64,000 nucleotides of DNA from Marinithermus hydrothermalis DSM 14884 (GCF_000195335.1 NC_015387.1:496001-560000); one strand, 5' to 3'; positions 36,249 to 50,265 are shown, numbered from the stretch's first letter. The notes: a model not told the origin generated them from the letters alone. Program-made: numbers and translations.

Positions 36249-36607
36249 CGGGACCGCAAGGCCCGGATGAGTTCCTGCGCCCAGATCACGACCTCCCGCG
36301 CGGTCTTGCGGGAGGTCGCTCGGCTCAGGTCGTAATCGGCGCGTTCCCGCAAGCGCTCGGCCTGGCGCACCCGGCGGGCCCAGGCCGCGAGGTCCGTGCC
36401 CTCGGCCTCCTCGCTGAAGGTGCGGAGCAGGGCCTTGCGGTGCGGGAAGCTGCGCCCGGCCTCGAGGTAGTACGCCACCAGCGCCCAGTGCATCGCGTAG
36501 TACGCCCGGCTCAGGCTAGCGCGCGGGCTGTGCCCGAGGAGGAGCCGGGCCGCCTGGAGGTCCTCCTCGGCCCGCCGCCAGGCTTCGTGGCGCAGCTCGA
36601 GGGGCAT
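36203..36607 (-). CDS. HEPN-domain protein
   Basis: 134 residues. A helical bundle with LEAARLLLGHS-like and ASLSRAYYAMHWALVAYYLEAG segments, including R-x5-H (RAYYAMH), typical of HEPN proteins, many of which are RNases of toxin-antitoxin pairs. No MNT nucleotidyltransferase partner is adjacent. It follows the DUF427 gene by 4 nt and is probably cotranslated with it. The function is open. Confidence 0.7.
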   Translation of the reverse strand: MPLELRHEAWRRAEEDLQAARLLLGHSPRASLSRAYYAMHWALVAYYLEAGRSFPHRKALLRTFSEEAEGTDLAAWARRVRQAERLRERADYDLSRATSRKTAREVVIWAQELIRALRSRQASRVPNPGGRKSG

Positions 36608-36611
36608 GGTC

Positions 36612-36953
36612 TCAGGCGACCGTGACCTCGAGCCGGTCCGGGTAGAAGGCCAAATACCCCGCGATGGGCTGCGCGTCGGGCTGGTCGGGCTCCGGGTAGC
36701 TCCAAGCCGCGTTCTCCGCGGTGTGGTCCCCCACGCGGACCGTCCAGTAGCGGGCGAGGCCCTTGTAGGGGCAGCGGGTTTGGTGGTCCGTGGGGGTGAG
36801 GTACTCCATGCGCACGTCGCGCGGCGGGAGGTAATAGACCGGCGGCAGGCCGGTCTCGTGGAGGACCAGCGCATGGGTGGAGTCCGCCACGACCGTACCG
36901 TTAAACCGAACCGTTACCCGGCGCGCTGCGGGTTCCACGCGGAGGCGCTTCAT
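36612..36953 (-). CDS. DUF427 (COG2343) protein
   Basis: 113 residues. The conserved DUF427 pattern is clear: RRVTVRFNGTVVADS, HETGLPPVYYLPPRDVRM, CPYKGLARYWTV and AAWSYPEPDQPDAQPIAGYLAFY. The domain has a small beta-rich fold and no established reaction. A TACAGT box (36960-36965) lies 6 nt before the ATG, so the mRNA is leaderless; HEPN follows directly. Confidence 0.85.
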   Translation of the reverse strand: MKRLRVEPAARRVTVRFNGTVVADSTHALVLHETGLPPVYYLPPRDVRMEYLTPTDHQTRCPYKGLARYWTVRVGDHTAENAAWSYPEPDQPDAQPIAGYLAFYPDRLEVTVA

Positions 36954-37011
36954 GCCTTTACTGTACCCGCGCAGCGCGCCGGGGGCGTGTGGCGGTTGAC
37001 GTTTTCTCGGC

Positions 37012-38439
37012 TCAGGTGTCCTCTAGGGCGAGCTTCTCGAGCTCCCCGTCGGGCTGGCCCGCCGGGTAGAGGCCGTTGAAGCAGGCGAGGCAGACCGGGC
37101 CGCCGATCGCGCGTTTCACGCCCGGCTCGCTGAGGAACGCGAGGGAGTCCGCCCCAATGTACGCCCGGATTTCCTCGACGGAGTGCGTCGCGGCGATGAG
37201 TTGCTTGCGGGCCGCGGTGTCGATCCCGTAGTAGCACGGGTAGCGGATCGGGGGGGAGGAGATCCGCACGTGCACCTCCCGGGCGCCGGCCTCCTTCAGC
37301 ATCCGCACGATGCGGCCCGAGGTGGTGCCGCGCACGATCGAGTCGTCCACCAGCACCACGCGCTTGCCCCGCACCGCGGAGGTCGCGGCGAGCTTCAGCT
37401 TGACCTTTAAGGCCCGGGCCTCTTGCGTGGGCTGGATGAAGGTCCGGCCCGCGTACGGGTTCTTGTAAAGCCCGTAATCGAAGGGAATCCCGGAGGCGCG
37501 GCTGTACCCGATCGCGGCCCCGATCCCCGAATCCGGCACGGGCACGACCACGTCCGCTTCGACGGGGGCTTCGCGCGCCAGCTCCTCGCCCAGCCGGATG
37601 CGGGCCGCGTGCACGTCGATCCCGTCCAGCGTCGCGTCCGAACGGGCGAAGTAGATCCACTCGAAGGCGCAAGGGGTGGGGGCGGGCTCCAGGACCTGCC
37701 GGCTTTCCAGCTCGCCGGTCTCGGTAGAGACCCACACCAGCTCTCCCGGCCGCACGTCGCGCACGAACTGCGCCCCGATCAGGGGGAAGACCACCGGCTC
37801 GGAGGCGAACACGTACCCGCCGTTCTCCAGCCGCCCGATCACCAAAGGGCGCACGCCGTTCGCGTCGCGGAACGCCAGGAGGGTCTGCCGGTTCATCAAG
37901 GTGATGGAGAACCCGCCCTTAAGCTCCCGCATCGCGCGCGCGGTGGCCTCCACCAGGCTGAGCTGGCTGTAGCGGGCGATCAGGTTGATCATGACCTCGG
38001 TGTCCCCCGTGGTCTGGAATACCGCCCCCTCGCTCAGCAGGCGTTGCCGGATCTCCAAGGCGTTCACGAAGTTCCCGTTGTGCGCGATGGCCAGGATGCC
38101 CTTGCTCGAGCGCACCGTGAGCGGCTGGGCGTTAAAGCGCAGGTTCGAGCCGGTGGTGGAGTACCGCACGTGCCCGATCCCCAGCCGGGCCCCCTCGAGC
38201 TGGAGTTTCGCGAGCCGCTCGGGGGTGAAGACCTGACTGACCAGCCCCAGGTCCTTCTCGAGCCGCACCTCCTTCCCGTCGCTCACCACGATGCCAGCGG
38301 CCTCCTGCCCCCGATGTTGCAGGGCGAACAGCCCCAGGTGCAGCAGGCCCGCCACGTCCACGGGCTCCGGGCTCCAGACGCCCAGCACGCCGCACTCTTC
38401 GCGGGGTTTATCAAGGTTGAACTCGTCCACGCGCCTCAC
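37012..38439 (-). CDS. purF: Amidophosphoribosyltransferase
   Basis: 475 residues, GTG start. A 15-residue propeptide precedes Cys16 ([12 protein letters not shown]), which becomes the N-terminal nucleophile of the glutaminase. The C-terminal phosphoribosyltransferase has [14 protein letters not shown]. It makes phosphoribosylamine, the first committed purine step. The four cysteines of the Fe-S type enzyme may be present ([15 protein letters not shown]). The start overlaps the purL stop (GTGA). It is the last gene of the purine operon. Confidence 0.96.
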   Translation of the reverse strand: MRRVDEFNLDKPREECGVLGVWSPEPVDVAGLLHLGLFALQHRGQEAAGIVVSDGKEVRLEKDLGLVSQVFTPERLAKLQLEGARLGIGHVRYSTTGSNLRFNAQPLTVRSSKGILAIAHNGNFVNALEIRQRLLSEGAVFQTTGDTEVMINLIARYSQLSLVEATARAMRELKGGFSITLMNRQTLLAFRDANGVRPLVIGRLENGGYVFASEPVVFPLIGAQFVRDVRPGELVWVSTETGELESRQVLEPAPTPCAFEWIYFARSDATLDGIDVHAARIRLGEELAREAPVEADVVVPVPDSGIGAAIGYSRASGIPFDYGLYKNPYAGRTFIQPTQEARALKVKLKLAATSAVRGKRVVLVDDSIVRGTTSGRIVRMLKEAGAREVHVRISSPPIRYPCYYGIDTAARKQLIAATHSVEEIRAYIGADSLAFLSEPGVKRAIGGPVCLACFNGLYPAGQPDGELEKLALEDT

Positions 38440-40658
38440 CCCAGGATCTCACGGAGCGGCTGCTCCCACGCCTCGCGCAGCTCGGTTACGTCCCAAGAGA
38501 GCCGCGCGCTTGGAAGGAGGACCTCGAGGCGCGCCCCGCCCACCTCGCCGAGCACGTGGTGGGGCAGGCCCTCGGCCTCGAGCCAGGCCGTCACGTCCTG
38601 CAGGTGCAGCTTGTCCACCGTGAAGAGGACGCGGCTCGCGGCCTCACCAAACAGGAGGGCGTCGGGCCGCAGCTCGTCCCGCAGCTCGACGGTCGCGCCG
38701 AAGCCGTAGGGGAAGGTCATCTCCGCCAGGGCGACGAGCAGCCCACCGTCCGCGACGTCGTGCGCGGTCTGGACCCAGCCCCGCTGGATCAGCTCGCGGA
38801 TCGCGGCTTGAACGGCGCGTTCGCGCTCGAGGTCCAGCCGGGGTGGGCGTCCGGCCTCCAGGCCGTGCACGCGCCAGAGGTACTCGCTCGCGCCGAGCTC
38901 CTCGGTGTTCTCGCCCAGCAGCACGATGACCTCGCCAGGGGTTTTAAAGCCCATCTCCGCGCGACGCTCGAGGTCCTCCAGCACCCCCACCACGCCCACC
39001 ATCGGGGTGGGGGGGATGCGGTAGGTGGGGCCCTCGTTGTAGAGGGAGACGTTGCCGCTCACCACCGGCACCCCGAGGGCGAGCGAGGCCTCGCGCAGCC
39101 CCTCGATCGTCTCCGCGAGTTCGTAGTACCCTTCGGGGGTCTCGGGGTTCCCACAGTTGAGGCCGTCCGTGTACGCGAGGGGCGTGGCCCCTACCACGCT
39201 CACGTTGCGGCACGCCTCCGCGAGGGCGTGCATCGCGCCAAGCCGGGGCGCGAGGAGGCTGTAGCGGGGGTTCGCGTCCACCTTGACCGCGATGGCTTTG
39301 TTCGTGCCCTTGACGCGCAGGATCGCCGCGTCCCCCTTGCCCGGGACGAGCACGGTGTTCGTGCCGACCTGGTGGTCGTACCGTTCGTAGATGGGGCGGC
39401 GCGAGGCCAGGTTGGGGCTCTGGAGCATCCGCACCAGGGTGGCCTCGAGGTCCGCGGGGATGGGCACGCGGGAGACGTCCGTCTCGCGCCGCTTCCGGAT
39501 CTCGGGGTCCTCCCGGCCGACCCGCACGTAGGTGGGGGCCTCGGCGAGCGCCTGGACCGGCACCTCGGCCACGACCTCCTCCCCGTCCTTGATGCGGAAG
39601 ACCGGCTCCGCGATCGTGCGGCCCACCGGAACGGCGTCCAGCTCGTACCGGGCAAAGAGGGCCTCGAGCTCCGCCTCCTTGCCCTCCCGCGGCACGAGCA
39701 CCATGCGCTCCTGCGACTCGGAGAGCATGACTTCCAAAGGCGTCATGCCCGCCTCGCGCCGCGGCACCTTGCGGACGTCGAGCTCGATCCCGAGCCCCGA
39801 GTTGCGCGCCATCTCCGCGAGGCTCGAGGTCAGCCCCGCCGCGCCCATGTCCTGCACGCCCTCGACCAGGTCCCGCTGGATGGCCTCGAGGGTTGCCTCT
39901 AAAAGGAGCTTCTCCATAAAGGGGTCGCCGACCTGGACGCTGGGGCGCTTGGCCTCGTTGTCCTCCTCGAGCTCCTCGGAGGCGAAGGCCGCCCCGCCGA
40001 TCCCGTCGCGGCCGGTCTTGGCTCCAGCGTAGTACACGGGCCGCCCGAGGGAGGCCCGGCTTTTCTTGAGGTCCTCCTCGCGCAACAGCCCCACGCACAT
40101 CGCGTTCACCAGGGGGTTCTCCTGGTAGCTGGGGTGGAAGTACACGTCGCCGCCCACCGTGGGCACGCCGACGCAGTTCCCGTAGTGCGCGATGCCCGAG
40201 ACCACCCCGGAGAGGAGGTAGCGGGTGCGGCGGGCGGCGGCCGCGTCGCCCTCGAGCTGGCCGAAGCGGAGGGCGTCCAGCACGGCGATGGGCCGCGCGC
40301 CCATGGCGAACACATCGCGCAGGATGCCGCCCACGCCGGTCGCAGCGCCCTGGAAGGGCTCGACCGCGGAGGGGTGGTTGTGCGACTCGATCTTGAAGGC
40401 GACCGCCCACCCGTCCCCGATCCGCACCACGCCGGCGTTCTCGCCCGGCCCTTGCAGCACGTGCGGCCCTTCGGTGGGCAGGCGCTTGAGGAGGGGGCGG
40501 GAGTTCTTGTAGGCGCAGTGCTCCGACCACATCACCTTGAAGAGGTGGAGCTCGAGCCGGTTCGGGGCGCGCCCCAACAGCCGTACGATCTCGCGGTACT
40601 CCTCTAGGGGAATGCCGACCTCTTCCAGCCAGGGGTTGAGCGTTTCTTCCATCGCCAT
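38436..40658 (-). CDS. purL: FGAM synthase, large subunit
   Basis: 740 residues, the small PurL type that works with separate PurQ and PurS. Motifs: [33 protein letters not shown] and [14 protein letters not shown]. It uses ATP and ammonia from PurQ to turn FGAR into FGAM. The ATG at 40658 has AAGAGGA upstream; the long frame continuing upstream overlaps the HAD gene and is not native. It is joined to purF by a 4-nt overlap. Confidence 0.96.
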   Translation of the reverse strand: MAMEETLNPWLEEVGIPLEEYREIVRLLGRAPNRLELHLFKVMWSEHCAYKNSRPLLKRLPTEGPHVLQGPGENAGVVRIGDGWAVAFKIESHNHPSAVEPFQGAATGVGGILRDVFAMGARPIAVLDALRFGQLEGDAAAARRTRYLLSGVVSGIAHYGNCVGVPTVGGDVYFHPSYQENPLVNAMCVGLLREEDLKKSRASLGRPVYYAGAKTGRDGIGGAAFASEELEEDNEAKRPSVQVGDPFMEKLLLEATLEAIQRDLVEGVQDMGAAGLTSSLAEMARNSGLGIELDVRKVPRREAGMTPLEVMLSESQERMVLVPREGKEAELEALFARYELDAVPVGRTIAEPVFRIKDGEEVVAEVPVQALAEAPTYVRVGREDPEIRKRRETDVSRVPIPADLEATLVRMLQSPNLASRRPIYERYDHQVGTNTVLVPGKGDAAILRVKGTNKAIAVKVDANPRYSLLAPRLGAMHALAEACRNVSVVGATPLAYTDGLNCGNPETPEGYYELAETIEGLREASLALGVPVVSGNVSLYNEGPTYRIPPTPMVGVVGVLEDLERRAEMGFKTPGEVIVLLGENTEELGASEYLWRVHGLEAGRPPRLDLERERAVQAAIRELIQRGWVQTAHDVADGGLLVALAEMTFPYGFGATVELRDELRPDALLFGEAASRVLFTVDKLHLQDVTAWLEAEGLPHHVLGEVGGARLEVLLPSARLSWDVTELREAWEQPLREILG

Positions 40659-40668
40659 ACGGGTCCTC

Positions 40669-41403
40669 TTAGCGCGCGACCTTGGTGAGTTTCGGCAAGA
40701 GCTCGACGAGCTCGAGGTGGTTCTGAACGCGGGCCGTGGGTTCGGGGCCGCCGTTGCGCCGGGCGTGCCCCGTGTAGAGCACCGCCCAGGGGTAGCCCGC
40801 CTGGAAGGCGCCGGAGATGTCGGTGCGGGGGATGTCCCCGATGTGCAGGGCGTCCTTGGCTTCGACCCCGAGCGCCGCGAGGGCCGCGTCGAAGGCCTCG
40901 CGGCTGGGTTTGACGCTCCCGGTCTCATCCGAGAAGGAGTAGGCCTGGAAGTACCGGTCCAGCCCGTGCCGCTTCAGGTGCTCGCGCAGCACCCGGCCGG
41001 GGGTAAGCCCCGTGTCGGAGACGATGGCGAGCGGGTAGCGCTTCGCGAGCTGGGGGATCGCCTCCAGCACGCCGGGCAGGGGCTGGAGTTCGCCCGCGAG
41101 GGCGGTCTCCTCGAGCCGGCGCGCGGTCATGGCGATGAGCCCCTGGTCGTGGGGAACGCCGAGGAGCTTGAAGATGTGCGTGACCCGGTCGTAGGTGGTC
41201 ATGACCTCGCCGGCCTGCCAGGCCTCCTCGAAGGCCAACGCGGCCTGGCGGTAGGCTTCACGCACCTGACCCTCATCCGCGGGAACGCCCGCCTCGGAGG
41301 CCGCGTCCAGCAGGATCTCGTACCGCTTGGGCATGACCCGCGCGGGAAACTCCGGGCTTTCGACGAACAGCGTCCCCCAAAAATCGAAGGTGATGGCCTT
41401 CAT
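40669..41403 (-). CDS. HAD-superfamily hydrolase within the purine operon
   Basis: 244 residues. HAD motifs: [11 protein letters not shown] (nucleophile Asp, but the second acid is replaced, D-F-W-G), II AIVSDTG, III KPSREAF and [15 protein letters not shown]. It should remove phosphate from a small metabolite. Its start shares ATGA with the purQ stop and purL starts 10 nt later, so it is made with the FGAM synthase subunits. A nucleotide or damaged-intermediate phosphatase is a reasonable guess but unproven. Confidence 0.87.
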   Translation of the reverse strand: MKAITFDFWGTLFVESPEFPARVMPKRYEILLDAASEAGVPADEGQVREAYRQAALAFEEAWQAGEVMTTYDRVTHIFKLLGVPHDQGLIAMTARRLEETALAGELQPLPGVLEAIPQLAKRYPLAIVSDTGLTPGRVLREHLKRHGLDRYFQAYSFSDETGSVKPSREAFDAALAALGVEAKDALHIGDIPRTDISGAFQAGYPWAVLYTGHARRNGGPEPTARVQNHLELVELLPKLTKVAR

Positions 41404-42095
41404 CCCACAACCTCCAAACTCATGCGCAGCGCTTGAAAGAGCCTCGAGCCGTCCTCCGAGCCTAGGGCCGCTTCGACCGCACGTTCCGGGTGCGGCATCA
41501 TTCCCAGCACGTTGCCGCGCTCGTTCACGATGCCCGCGATGTGGTTCAGGCTGCCGTTGGGGTTGTGGGCCTCCCCCAGCTCCCCGTTGGGCCCCGCGTA
41601 GCGGAAGACCACCTGGCCCTGGTCCTCGAGCCGCGCGAGGGTCTCGGGGTCCGCGTAGTACCGGCCGTCCCCGTGCGCGATCGGGATGCGGAGCACCTCG
41701 CCCGCTTGGTAGAGGTGGGTGAAGGGGGTGTCGGTGCGTTCGACGCGCAGGAAGACCTCCTTGCACACGAAGTGCAGGCAGGTGTTCGCGAGGAGCGCGC
41801 CCGGCAGCAGCCCCGCCTCGGTCAGGACCTGGAAGCCGTTGCAGATCCCGATCACGGGGTGCCCCCGCTCGGCGAGACGGCGCACCTCTTGCATCACGGG
41901 GGAGAACTTCGCGAGCGCGCCGGAGCGCAGGTAATCCCCGTACGAAAACCCCCCGGGCAGGACGACCGCCTCGAAGCCCGAGAGGTCGGTCTCGGTGTGC
42001 CAGACGAGCTCGGCCTTCACCCCCGCCCGTTCCAAGGCCCAGACCTTGTCCCGATCGCAGTTCGAACCGGGGAACTGCACGACCGCGACCTTCAC
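41400..42095 (-). CDS. purQ: FGAM synthase, glutaminase subunit
   Basis: 231 residues, GTG start. Class-I glutaminase with nucleophile Cys85 in GICNGFQVL and the His/Glu pair in [17 protein letters not shown] is typical of PurQ. It supplies ammonia to PurL. The start overlaps the purS stop by 4 nt. Confidence 0.96.
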   Translation of the reverse strand: MKVAVVQFPGSNCDRDKVWALERAGVKAELVWHTETDLSGFEAVVLPGGFSYGDYLRSGALAKFSPVMQEVRRLAERGHPVIGICNGFQVLTEAGLLPGALLANTCLHFVCKEVFLRVERTDTPFTHLYQAGEVLRIPIAHGDGRYYADPETLARLEDQGQVVFRYAGPNGELGEAHNPNGSLNHIAGIVNERGNVLGMMPHPERAVEAALGSEDGSRLFQALRMSLEVVG

Positions 42096-42346
42096 GCTAC
42101 CTCCACCGCTTTGAGCTGGTAGGTGAAGACCTCCATCACCGGGTTGGTGATCGTCGAGGCCATCCGCTCCACCTGCTGGCGGGCCTCCTCCTCTGAGGAA
42201 GCGTCGAGCTCGAGCTCGATCACCTTGCCCACCTGGATGTTCCGCGCGTTGAACCCGAGCCGGTTGAGCACGCCTTCCAAAGCCCGGCCTTGGGGGTCGA
42301 GAATCCCTTCCTTAAGCTCCACCAGGATCGTCGCGTGGTAGGTCAT
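42092..42346 (-). CDS. purS: FGAM synthase subunit PurS
   Basis: 84 residues. PurS pattern: [21 protein letters not shown] with RLGF and VGKVIELEL. It bridges PurQ and PurL. The ATG at 42346 has GAAGGAG 7 nt upstream, so the slightly longer TTG start is rejected. Confidence 0.93.
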   Translation of the reverse strand: MTYHATILVELKEGILDPQGRALEGVLNRLGFNARNIQVGKVIELELDASSEEEARQQVERMASTITNPVMEVFTYQLKAVEVA

Positions 42347-42365
42347 CTCCAAACTCCTTCCCGTT

Positions 42366-43091
42366 CTACTGGGGCTCGGCCTGGGTGGCCGCCCGGACGC
42401 GCTTCAAGACCTCCTGGTACGCTTCCTCCACGCCGCCCAGGTCGCGGCGAAACCGGTCCTTGTCCATTCGTTCGCCGGTGCCGACCTCCCACAGCCGCAC
42501 GGTGTCCGGGCTGATCTCGTCCGCGAGGACGAGCGCGCCGTCGGAGGTGCGGCCGAACTCGAGCTTGAAGTCCACGAGCTCGAGCCCTTGCCGCGCGAAC
42601 AGGTCCTTGAGCAGCGCCCCGACCCTAAGCGCCTCGCGCCGCAGGGTCTCCACCTCCTTTGGGGTGGCGAGGCCCAGCGCGACGGCGGCCTCCCCGGAGA
42701 TGGGGGGGTCGTTCAGGGCGTCGTTCTTGAGGCAGAACTCCACCAAAGGCGTCCGGAGGGGCGTGCCTTCCTCGATCCCGTACCGCTTGGAGAACGAGCC
42801 CGCGGCGCGGTAGCGCACGATGACCTCGAGCGGCACGATCTCCACCCGCCGCACCAGCATCTCGCGCTCCCCGAGTTGGCGCACGAAGTGCGTGCGCACC
42901 CCGTGGGCCTCGAGGTACGCGAACAGCGCCGCGGACACCTGGTTGTTCACCGCGCCTTTGCCTTGGATCGTGCCCCTCTTGGCGCCGTTGAACGCGGTCG
43001 CGTCGTCCTTGAAGTACACGCGCACGGTGTCCGCTTCAGGGCCGGGATAAATGATCTTCGCCTTACCTTCGTAGAGCTTCGTCTCCATCAT
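42366..43091 (-). CDS. purC: SAICAR synthetase
   Basis: 241 residues. YEGKAKIIYP, GKGAVNNQVSA, LVRRVEIVPLEVIVRYRAAGS and LADEISPDTVRLW match PurC, which joins aspartate to CAIR with ATP. Start chosen at 43091 because the protein then begins METKLYEGKAK like its relatives; an ATG at 43139 would add 16 unrelated residues. Confidence 0.94.
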   Translation of the reverse strand: MMETKLYEGKAKIIYPGPEADTVRVYFKDDATAFNGAKRGTIQGKGAVNNQVSAALFAYLEAHGVRTHFVRQLGEREMLVRRVEIVPLEVIVRYRAAGSFSKRYGIEEGTPLRTPLVEFCLKNDALNDPPISGEAAVALGLATPKEVETLRREALRVGALLKDLFARQGLELVDFKLEFGRTSDGALVLADEISPDTVRLWEVGTGERMDKDRFRRDLGGVEEAYQEVLKRVRAATQAEPQ

Positions 43092-43140
43092 CAGTCCCCA
43101 AGCACCTTCGAGCCGCCCGCTTGTCTCCTTGGCTCCCATT

Positions 43141-44451
43141 CTACAGCCCGAACCGAGCGTAGATCGCGTCTACATGGCGCAGGAACCATTCCGGATCGAA
43201 CGCATCCGCAAGCGCTTCGGCGGAAAGCGGGTTTTCCGGATCGGTCCGCAGCAGGTCCCGGAAGGCCTGGCCCGTCTCCCAGCTCTTGAGGGCGTTGCGC
43301 TGCACGAGGCGGTAGGCGGCCTGACGGTCCAGCCCGTGCTCGATGAGGAGGTTCAATACGCGCTGCGAGTAGACCAGTCCCCGCGTGAGCTCGAGGTTGC
43401 GCTTCAGGTTCGCCTCGTGCACCACGAGCCCCTGCAGCACCCGGTGCATGCGGCGCAGCAGGTAGTGCGCCAGGGTGGTGGAGTCCGGGAGGATGACGCG
43501 CTCCACCGAGGAGTGGCTGATGTCCCGCTCGTGCCAGAGCGCGACGTTCTCCAGCGCGGCCTGCAGGTTCGATTTCAGCAGGCGCGCGAGGCCGGAGATG
43601 TTCTCGAGCGCGACGGGGTTCTTCTTGTGCGGCATCGAGCTCGAGCCGGTCTGCCCTTCCGCGAAGGGCTCCTGGGCCTCGAGGACCTCGGTGCGCTGCA
43701 GGTGCCGGAGCTCGACCGCGACGCGCTCCAGGTTCGCTCCTAGGATCGCGAGGGCGCTGAGGAGCTCGGCGTGCCGGTCGCGGGGCACCACCTGGGTGCT
43801 CACGGCTTCCGGCACGAGCCCGAGCCGTTCGGCGACGTAGGCCTCGATCTCGGGGGGCACGTGCGCGTAGTTCCCTACCGATCCGGAGATCATCGCGACG
43901 CGGATCCCTTCGCGGGCGCGCCTAAGGCGCTCCTGGTCCCGCTTTAAGGCCGCGTAGAAGGAAAGGAAGCGCAACCCGAAGCTCGTGGGTTCGGCGTGCA
44001 CCCCGTGCGTGCGGCCCACGGCGGGCGTGTGCTTGTACCGCACCGCGAGGGCCTTCAGGTCCTCCAGCACCGGGGAAAGGGCCTCGAGGACGAGGTCCAC
44101 GGCCCGCACGAGCAGGGCGTTTTGCGCCGTGTCCACCACGTCCGTGCTGGTCAGGCCCAGGTGCAGGTACCGGGCGATCGCCTCGAGGGCGGTCCACTCC
44201 ACGAGCGCGCGGGTGAAGGCCACGATGTCGTGCCGGGTCTCGGCCTCGATCTCGGCCACGCGCCGGGCGAAGGCATCGTCGATGGGGCGGGCCTCGAGGG
44301 CCTGGCGTAGTCGGCGCGCGGTGCCTGGGGGCACCTCGCCGAGTCGTTCCCACGCCTCCAGCGCGAGGGCTTCGACCTCGGCCCACATGCGGTACTTGTT
44401 GGCCTCGGTCCAGAGCGCTTTCATCTCGGGGGTTTGGTACCGTTCGATCAT
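43141..44451 (-). CDS. purB: Adenylosuccinate lyase
   Basis: 436 residues. Fumarase/aspartase signature GSSSMPHKKNPV, plus TSTDVVDTAQNALL and GRTHGVHAEPTSFG. It cleaves SAICAR and adenylosuccinate, serving both IMP and AMP synthesis. The ATG at 44451 has GGAGG 5 nt upstream. It is the first gene of the purine operon and follows a long structured leader. Confidence 0.96.
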   Translation of the reverse strand: MIERYQTPEMKALWTEANKYRMWAEVEALALEAWERLGEVPPGTARRLRQALEARPIDDAFARRVAEIEAETRHDIVAFTRALVEWTALEAIARYLHLGLTSTDVVDTAQNALLVRAVDLVLEALSPVLEDLKALAVRYKHTPAVGRTHGVHAEPTSFGLRFLSFYAALKRDQERLRRAREGIRVAMISGSVGNYAHVPPEIEAYVAERLGLVPEAVSTQVVPRDRHAELLSALAILGANLERVAVELRHLQRTEVLEAQEPFAEGQTGSSSMPHKKNPVALENISGLARLLKSNLQAALENVALWHERDISHSSVERVILPDSTTLAHYLLRRMHRVLQGLVVHEANLKRNLELTRGLVYSQRVLNLLIEHGLDRQAAYRLVQRNALKSWETGQAFRDLLRTDPENPLSAEALADAFDPEWFLRHVDAIYARFGL

Positions 44452-44642
44452 CTGGCCTCCATCCAAACGCAAAGCGGCCCGGCGGCACGCCAGGCCCACG
44501 CACGCCTCAACGTGAGGCGGGAATTTCGGGGAACGAACGCCAATCGGTGGGTCACGCCGACCACTCGCCGTCCTTCGCTGCCTCACTGGACAGCCTGGTG
44601 GACGGCACCCCGAGCCTATCACGCGCTACGCGCGCGACGCAA
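44452..44642 (-). promoter_or_regulatory. Structured leader of the purine operon
   Basis: Read on the minus strand, a TAGGCT -10 (about 44612-44617) could start an approximately 150-nt leader. It has GTCC-AGTGAGGC-AGCGAA-GGAC (44570-44591), inside GCCGTCC/GGACGGC pairing and similar to PyrR-binding elements, and a later hairpin CGCCTCA-CGT-TGAGGCG (44503-44519). The GTGAGGC of the first can pair with the GCCTCAC of the second, so two exclusive folds are possible, as in attenuators. No U run follows the hairpin. Confidence 0.4.
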
Positions 44643-44960
44643 CTAGGACTCCGTCCCCGCCTCGCCTTCGCCAAGCGCGACGTACTGGACGCTGTGCGCG
44701 GGGATCAAGAAGGTGTGCTCGCGCAGCGTGACCCTCAAGGGACGGCCTGCCTCGAGCCGCGCCTCGATCTCCGCCAGGGCTTGCTCCGCGTCCTTTAGGC
44801 TGTCGTAATGCCCGTACGGCAAGCGGTCTACCGCCGGAGGGTTGAACACCCCGACGCGCCAGCCGCGCGGGCGTTCGGGCACCCGCCGTTGCTGCCGGTC
44901 TTCCTCGGTAAGGTGGTCGTTGGGATACAACCAGACCACGATGGACCAGACCTTGGCCAT
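44643..44960 (-). CDS. Hypothetical protein
   Basis: 105 residues. It begins MAKVWSIVVWLYPNDHL and later has YGHYDSLKDAEQALAEIEARLEAG, a helix, then beta-like REHTFLIPAHSVQYVAL. No family is recognised. RBS-like GGGGGA precedes the ATG, with TATACT further upstream. It is divergent from dnaE. Confidence 0.6.
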   Translation of the reverse strand: MAKVWSIVVWLYPNDHLTEEDRQQRRVPERPRGWRVGVFNPPAVDRLPYGHYDSLKDAEQALAEIEARLEAGRPLRVTLREHTFLIPAHSVQYVALGEGEAGTES

Positions 44961-45041
44961 CTTTTCCCCCTTACGCCCAGTATACCCGTACGTCGCGCCG
45001 GCACGCGGTTGGGCGGCGGTCGGGTGATATCGTGAGGGTTG

Positions 45042-48716
<3,675 letters not shown>

Positions 48717-48744
48717 CCCCACCGTAGCGAGCGCCACGGTGGGG
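48717..48744. terminator. Convergent hairpin after dnaE and pepA
   Basis: CCCCACCGT (48717-48725) pairs with ACGGTGGGG (48736-48744). It sits between the two converging genes; no T run. Confidence 0.55.
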
Positions 48745-48767
48745 GGACGAGACCCGGAGGATCTCGC

Positions 48768-50222
48768 TTACGCCTGGGTTTCCTGCTCGAGGAACCGCAC
48801 CAGGCTGCGTACGCCGAACCCGGTGCCGCCCGCGGGGCCTAGGGCGTGGGGGCGTTCCGCGAAGGCTGGGCCGGCGATGTCCACGTGAACGAACGGAGTG
48901 GTGGCGAACTCGGTGAGGAATAGCCCTGCGGTGATCGCGCCGCCCCAGCGGACCCCGGCGTTTTTGAGGTCGGCCACGTCGCTTTTCAAGATCCGGCGGT
49001 AGTCCTCGTCGAGCGGCATGAGCCAAACCTTCTCCCCGGCCTCCTCCGCGGCGCGGACGAACCGCTTGCCCAGCCCTTCGTCCGCCGCGAAGACGCCGGC
49101 GATTTCCTCGCCCAGGGCGATCACGCAAGCGCCGGTCAGGGTGGAGAGCTCCACGATCGCGTCCGGCTTCTCCTCCGAAGCGTACGCCAAAGCGTCCGCG
49201 AGGGTGAGCCGGCCCTCGGCGTCGGTGTTCGTGACCTCGATGGTCTTGCCGTTCATGGCGCGGATCACGTCGTCCACGCGGTAGGCTGCGCCGCTCACCA
49301 TGTTCTCCGCCGCGGCGATGTAGGCGCGCACCTCCACCTCGAGGCCGAGCCGGGCGGCGGCCAGGACCGCGCCGAGCACCGCGGCTGCGCCGGCCATGTC
49401 GGCCTTCATGCTCCGCATGCTCTCGCGGGGTTTTAAGGAGTACCCGCCGGTGTCGAAGGTCATGCCCTTGCCCACGAGGGCAACCCGGCGTTTGGGGGTG
49501 CCCTGGGGACGGTAGACGAGCTTGATGAAGTGCGGGGGGTTGGCCGAGCCTTGGGCGACCGCGAGGTAGGCGCCCATGCCCCGCGCCTGGATCTCCTCAG
49601 GACCCAAAATCTCGCACTCGAGCCCGTGCGCCTCGGCCAGGGCCTGGGCGCGGCGGGCGAGTTCGGCGGGGGTCAGGACGTTCGGGGGTTCGTTCACCAG
49701 GTCGCGGGCGTACCAGACGGCTTCGGCCACCGTCTGGGCGCGCTCCACCGCTGGGCCGAAGGCGCGGGCCAGGATGAACCGGACCTTGCGCTCCCGCGCG
49801 TGGGTTTTGTACTTGTTGAACGCGTACCCCCCGAGGAGGATGCCTTCGGCTAGGGCGTACGAGACCTCTTTTTTCCCGAAGCGTTCGGCTAGGAAGGCTT
49901 CCACGACGGCCTCGCGCAGGCCGGTCGCGGCGACGGCCTGCGCGAGGCGCGCGCCCGCGCGGCGCACGTGCTCGAGGGTCAGGCCGCGTTTTTTACCCAG
50001 GCCGAAGAGCATCGCGAACCCTTCCTCGGTCTTGACCAGAAGGGTTTCCCCGAAATCCCCCGCGAAGCGGGTTTTCTTCAGGGTTTCGGAAAGCGCGCCC
50101 GCGAGCTCTCGATCCAGCAGAACGCCTTCCTCGGTGAGCTCCCCGGCGAGCACCCCCACAACCCTAAGGGGCGCGGGAATCTCAAACACTTTCCGTCGAG
50201 CCGACTTAATACGAATGTTCAT
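48768..50222 (-). CDS. pepA: Leucyl aminopeptidase (M17)
   Basis: 484 residues. Two-metal site: GKGMTFDTGGYSLKP, DMAGAAAVLG and the signature NTDAEGRLTLADAL. It forms a cytosolic hexamer that trims N-terminal residues from peptides. A poor TATGCT about 9 nt before the ATG may be the promoter. Confidence 0.95.
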   Translation of the reverse strand: MNIRIKSARRKVFEIPAPLRVVGVLAGELTEEGVLLDRELAGALSETLKKTRFAGDFGETLLVKTEEGFAMLFGLGKKRGLTLEHVRRAGARLAQAVAATGLREAVVEAFLAERFGKKEVSYALAEGILLGGYAFNKYKTHARERKVRFILARAFGPAVERAQTVAEAVWYARDLVNEPPNVLTPAELARRAQALAEAHGLECEILGPEEIQARGMGAYLAVAQGSANPPHFIKLVYRPQGTPKRRVALVGKGMTFDTGGYSLKPRESMRSMKADMAGAAAVLGAVLAAARLGLEVEVRAYIAAAENMVSGAAYRVDDVIRAMNGKTIEVTNTDAEGRLTLADALAYASEEKPDAIVELSTLTGACVIALGEEIAGVFAADEGLGKRFVRAAEEAGEKVWLMPLDEDYRRILKSDVADLKNAGVRWGGAITAGLFLTEFATTPFVHVDIAGPAFAERPHALGPAGGTGFGVRSLVRFLEQETQA

Positions 50223-50252
50223 AGCGTTATGAGCATATCACGCCGTTTGTGG

Positions 50253-50258
50253 CAGAAT
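50253..50258 (+). promoter_or_regulatory. Leaderless -10 box of the DUF1385 gene
   Basis: CAGAAT, 7 nt before ATG 50266; it overlaps the ATG at 50257, so the second ATG is the likely start. Confidence 0.5.
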
Positions 50259-50265
50259 GAACACC

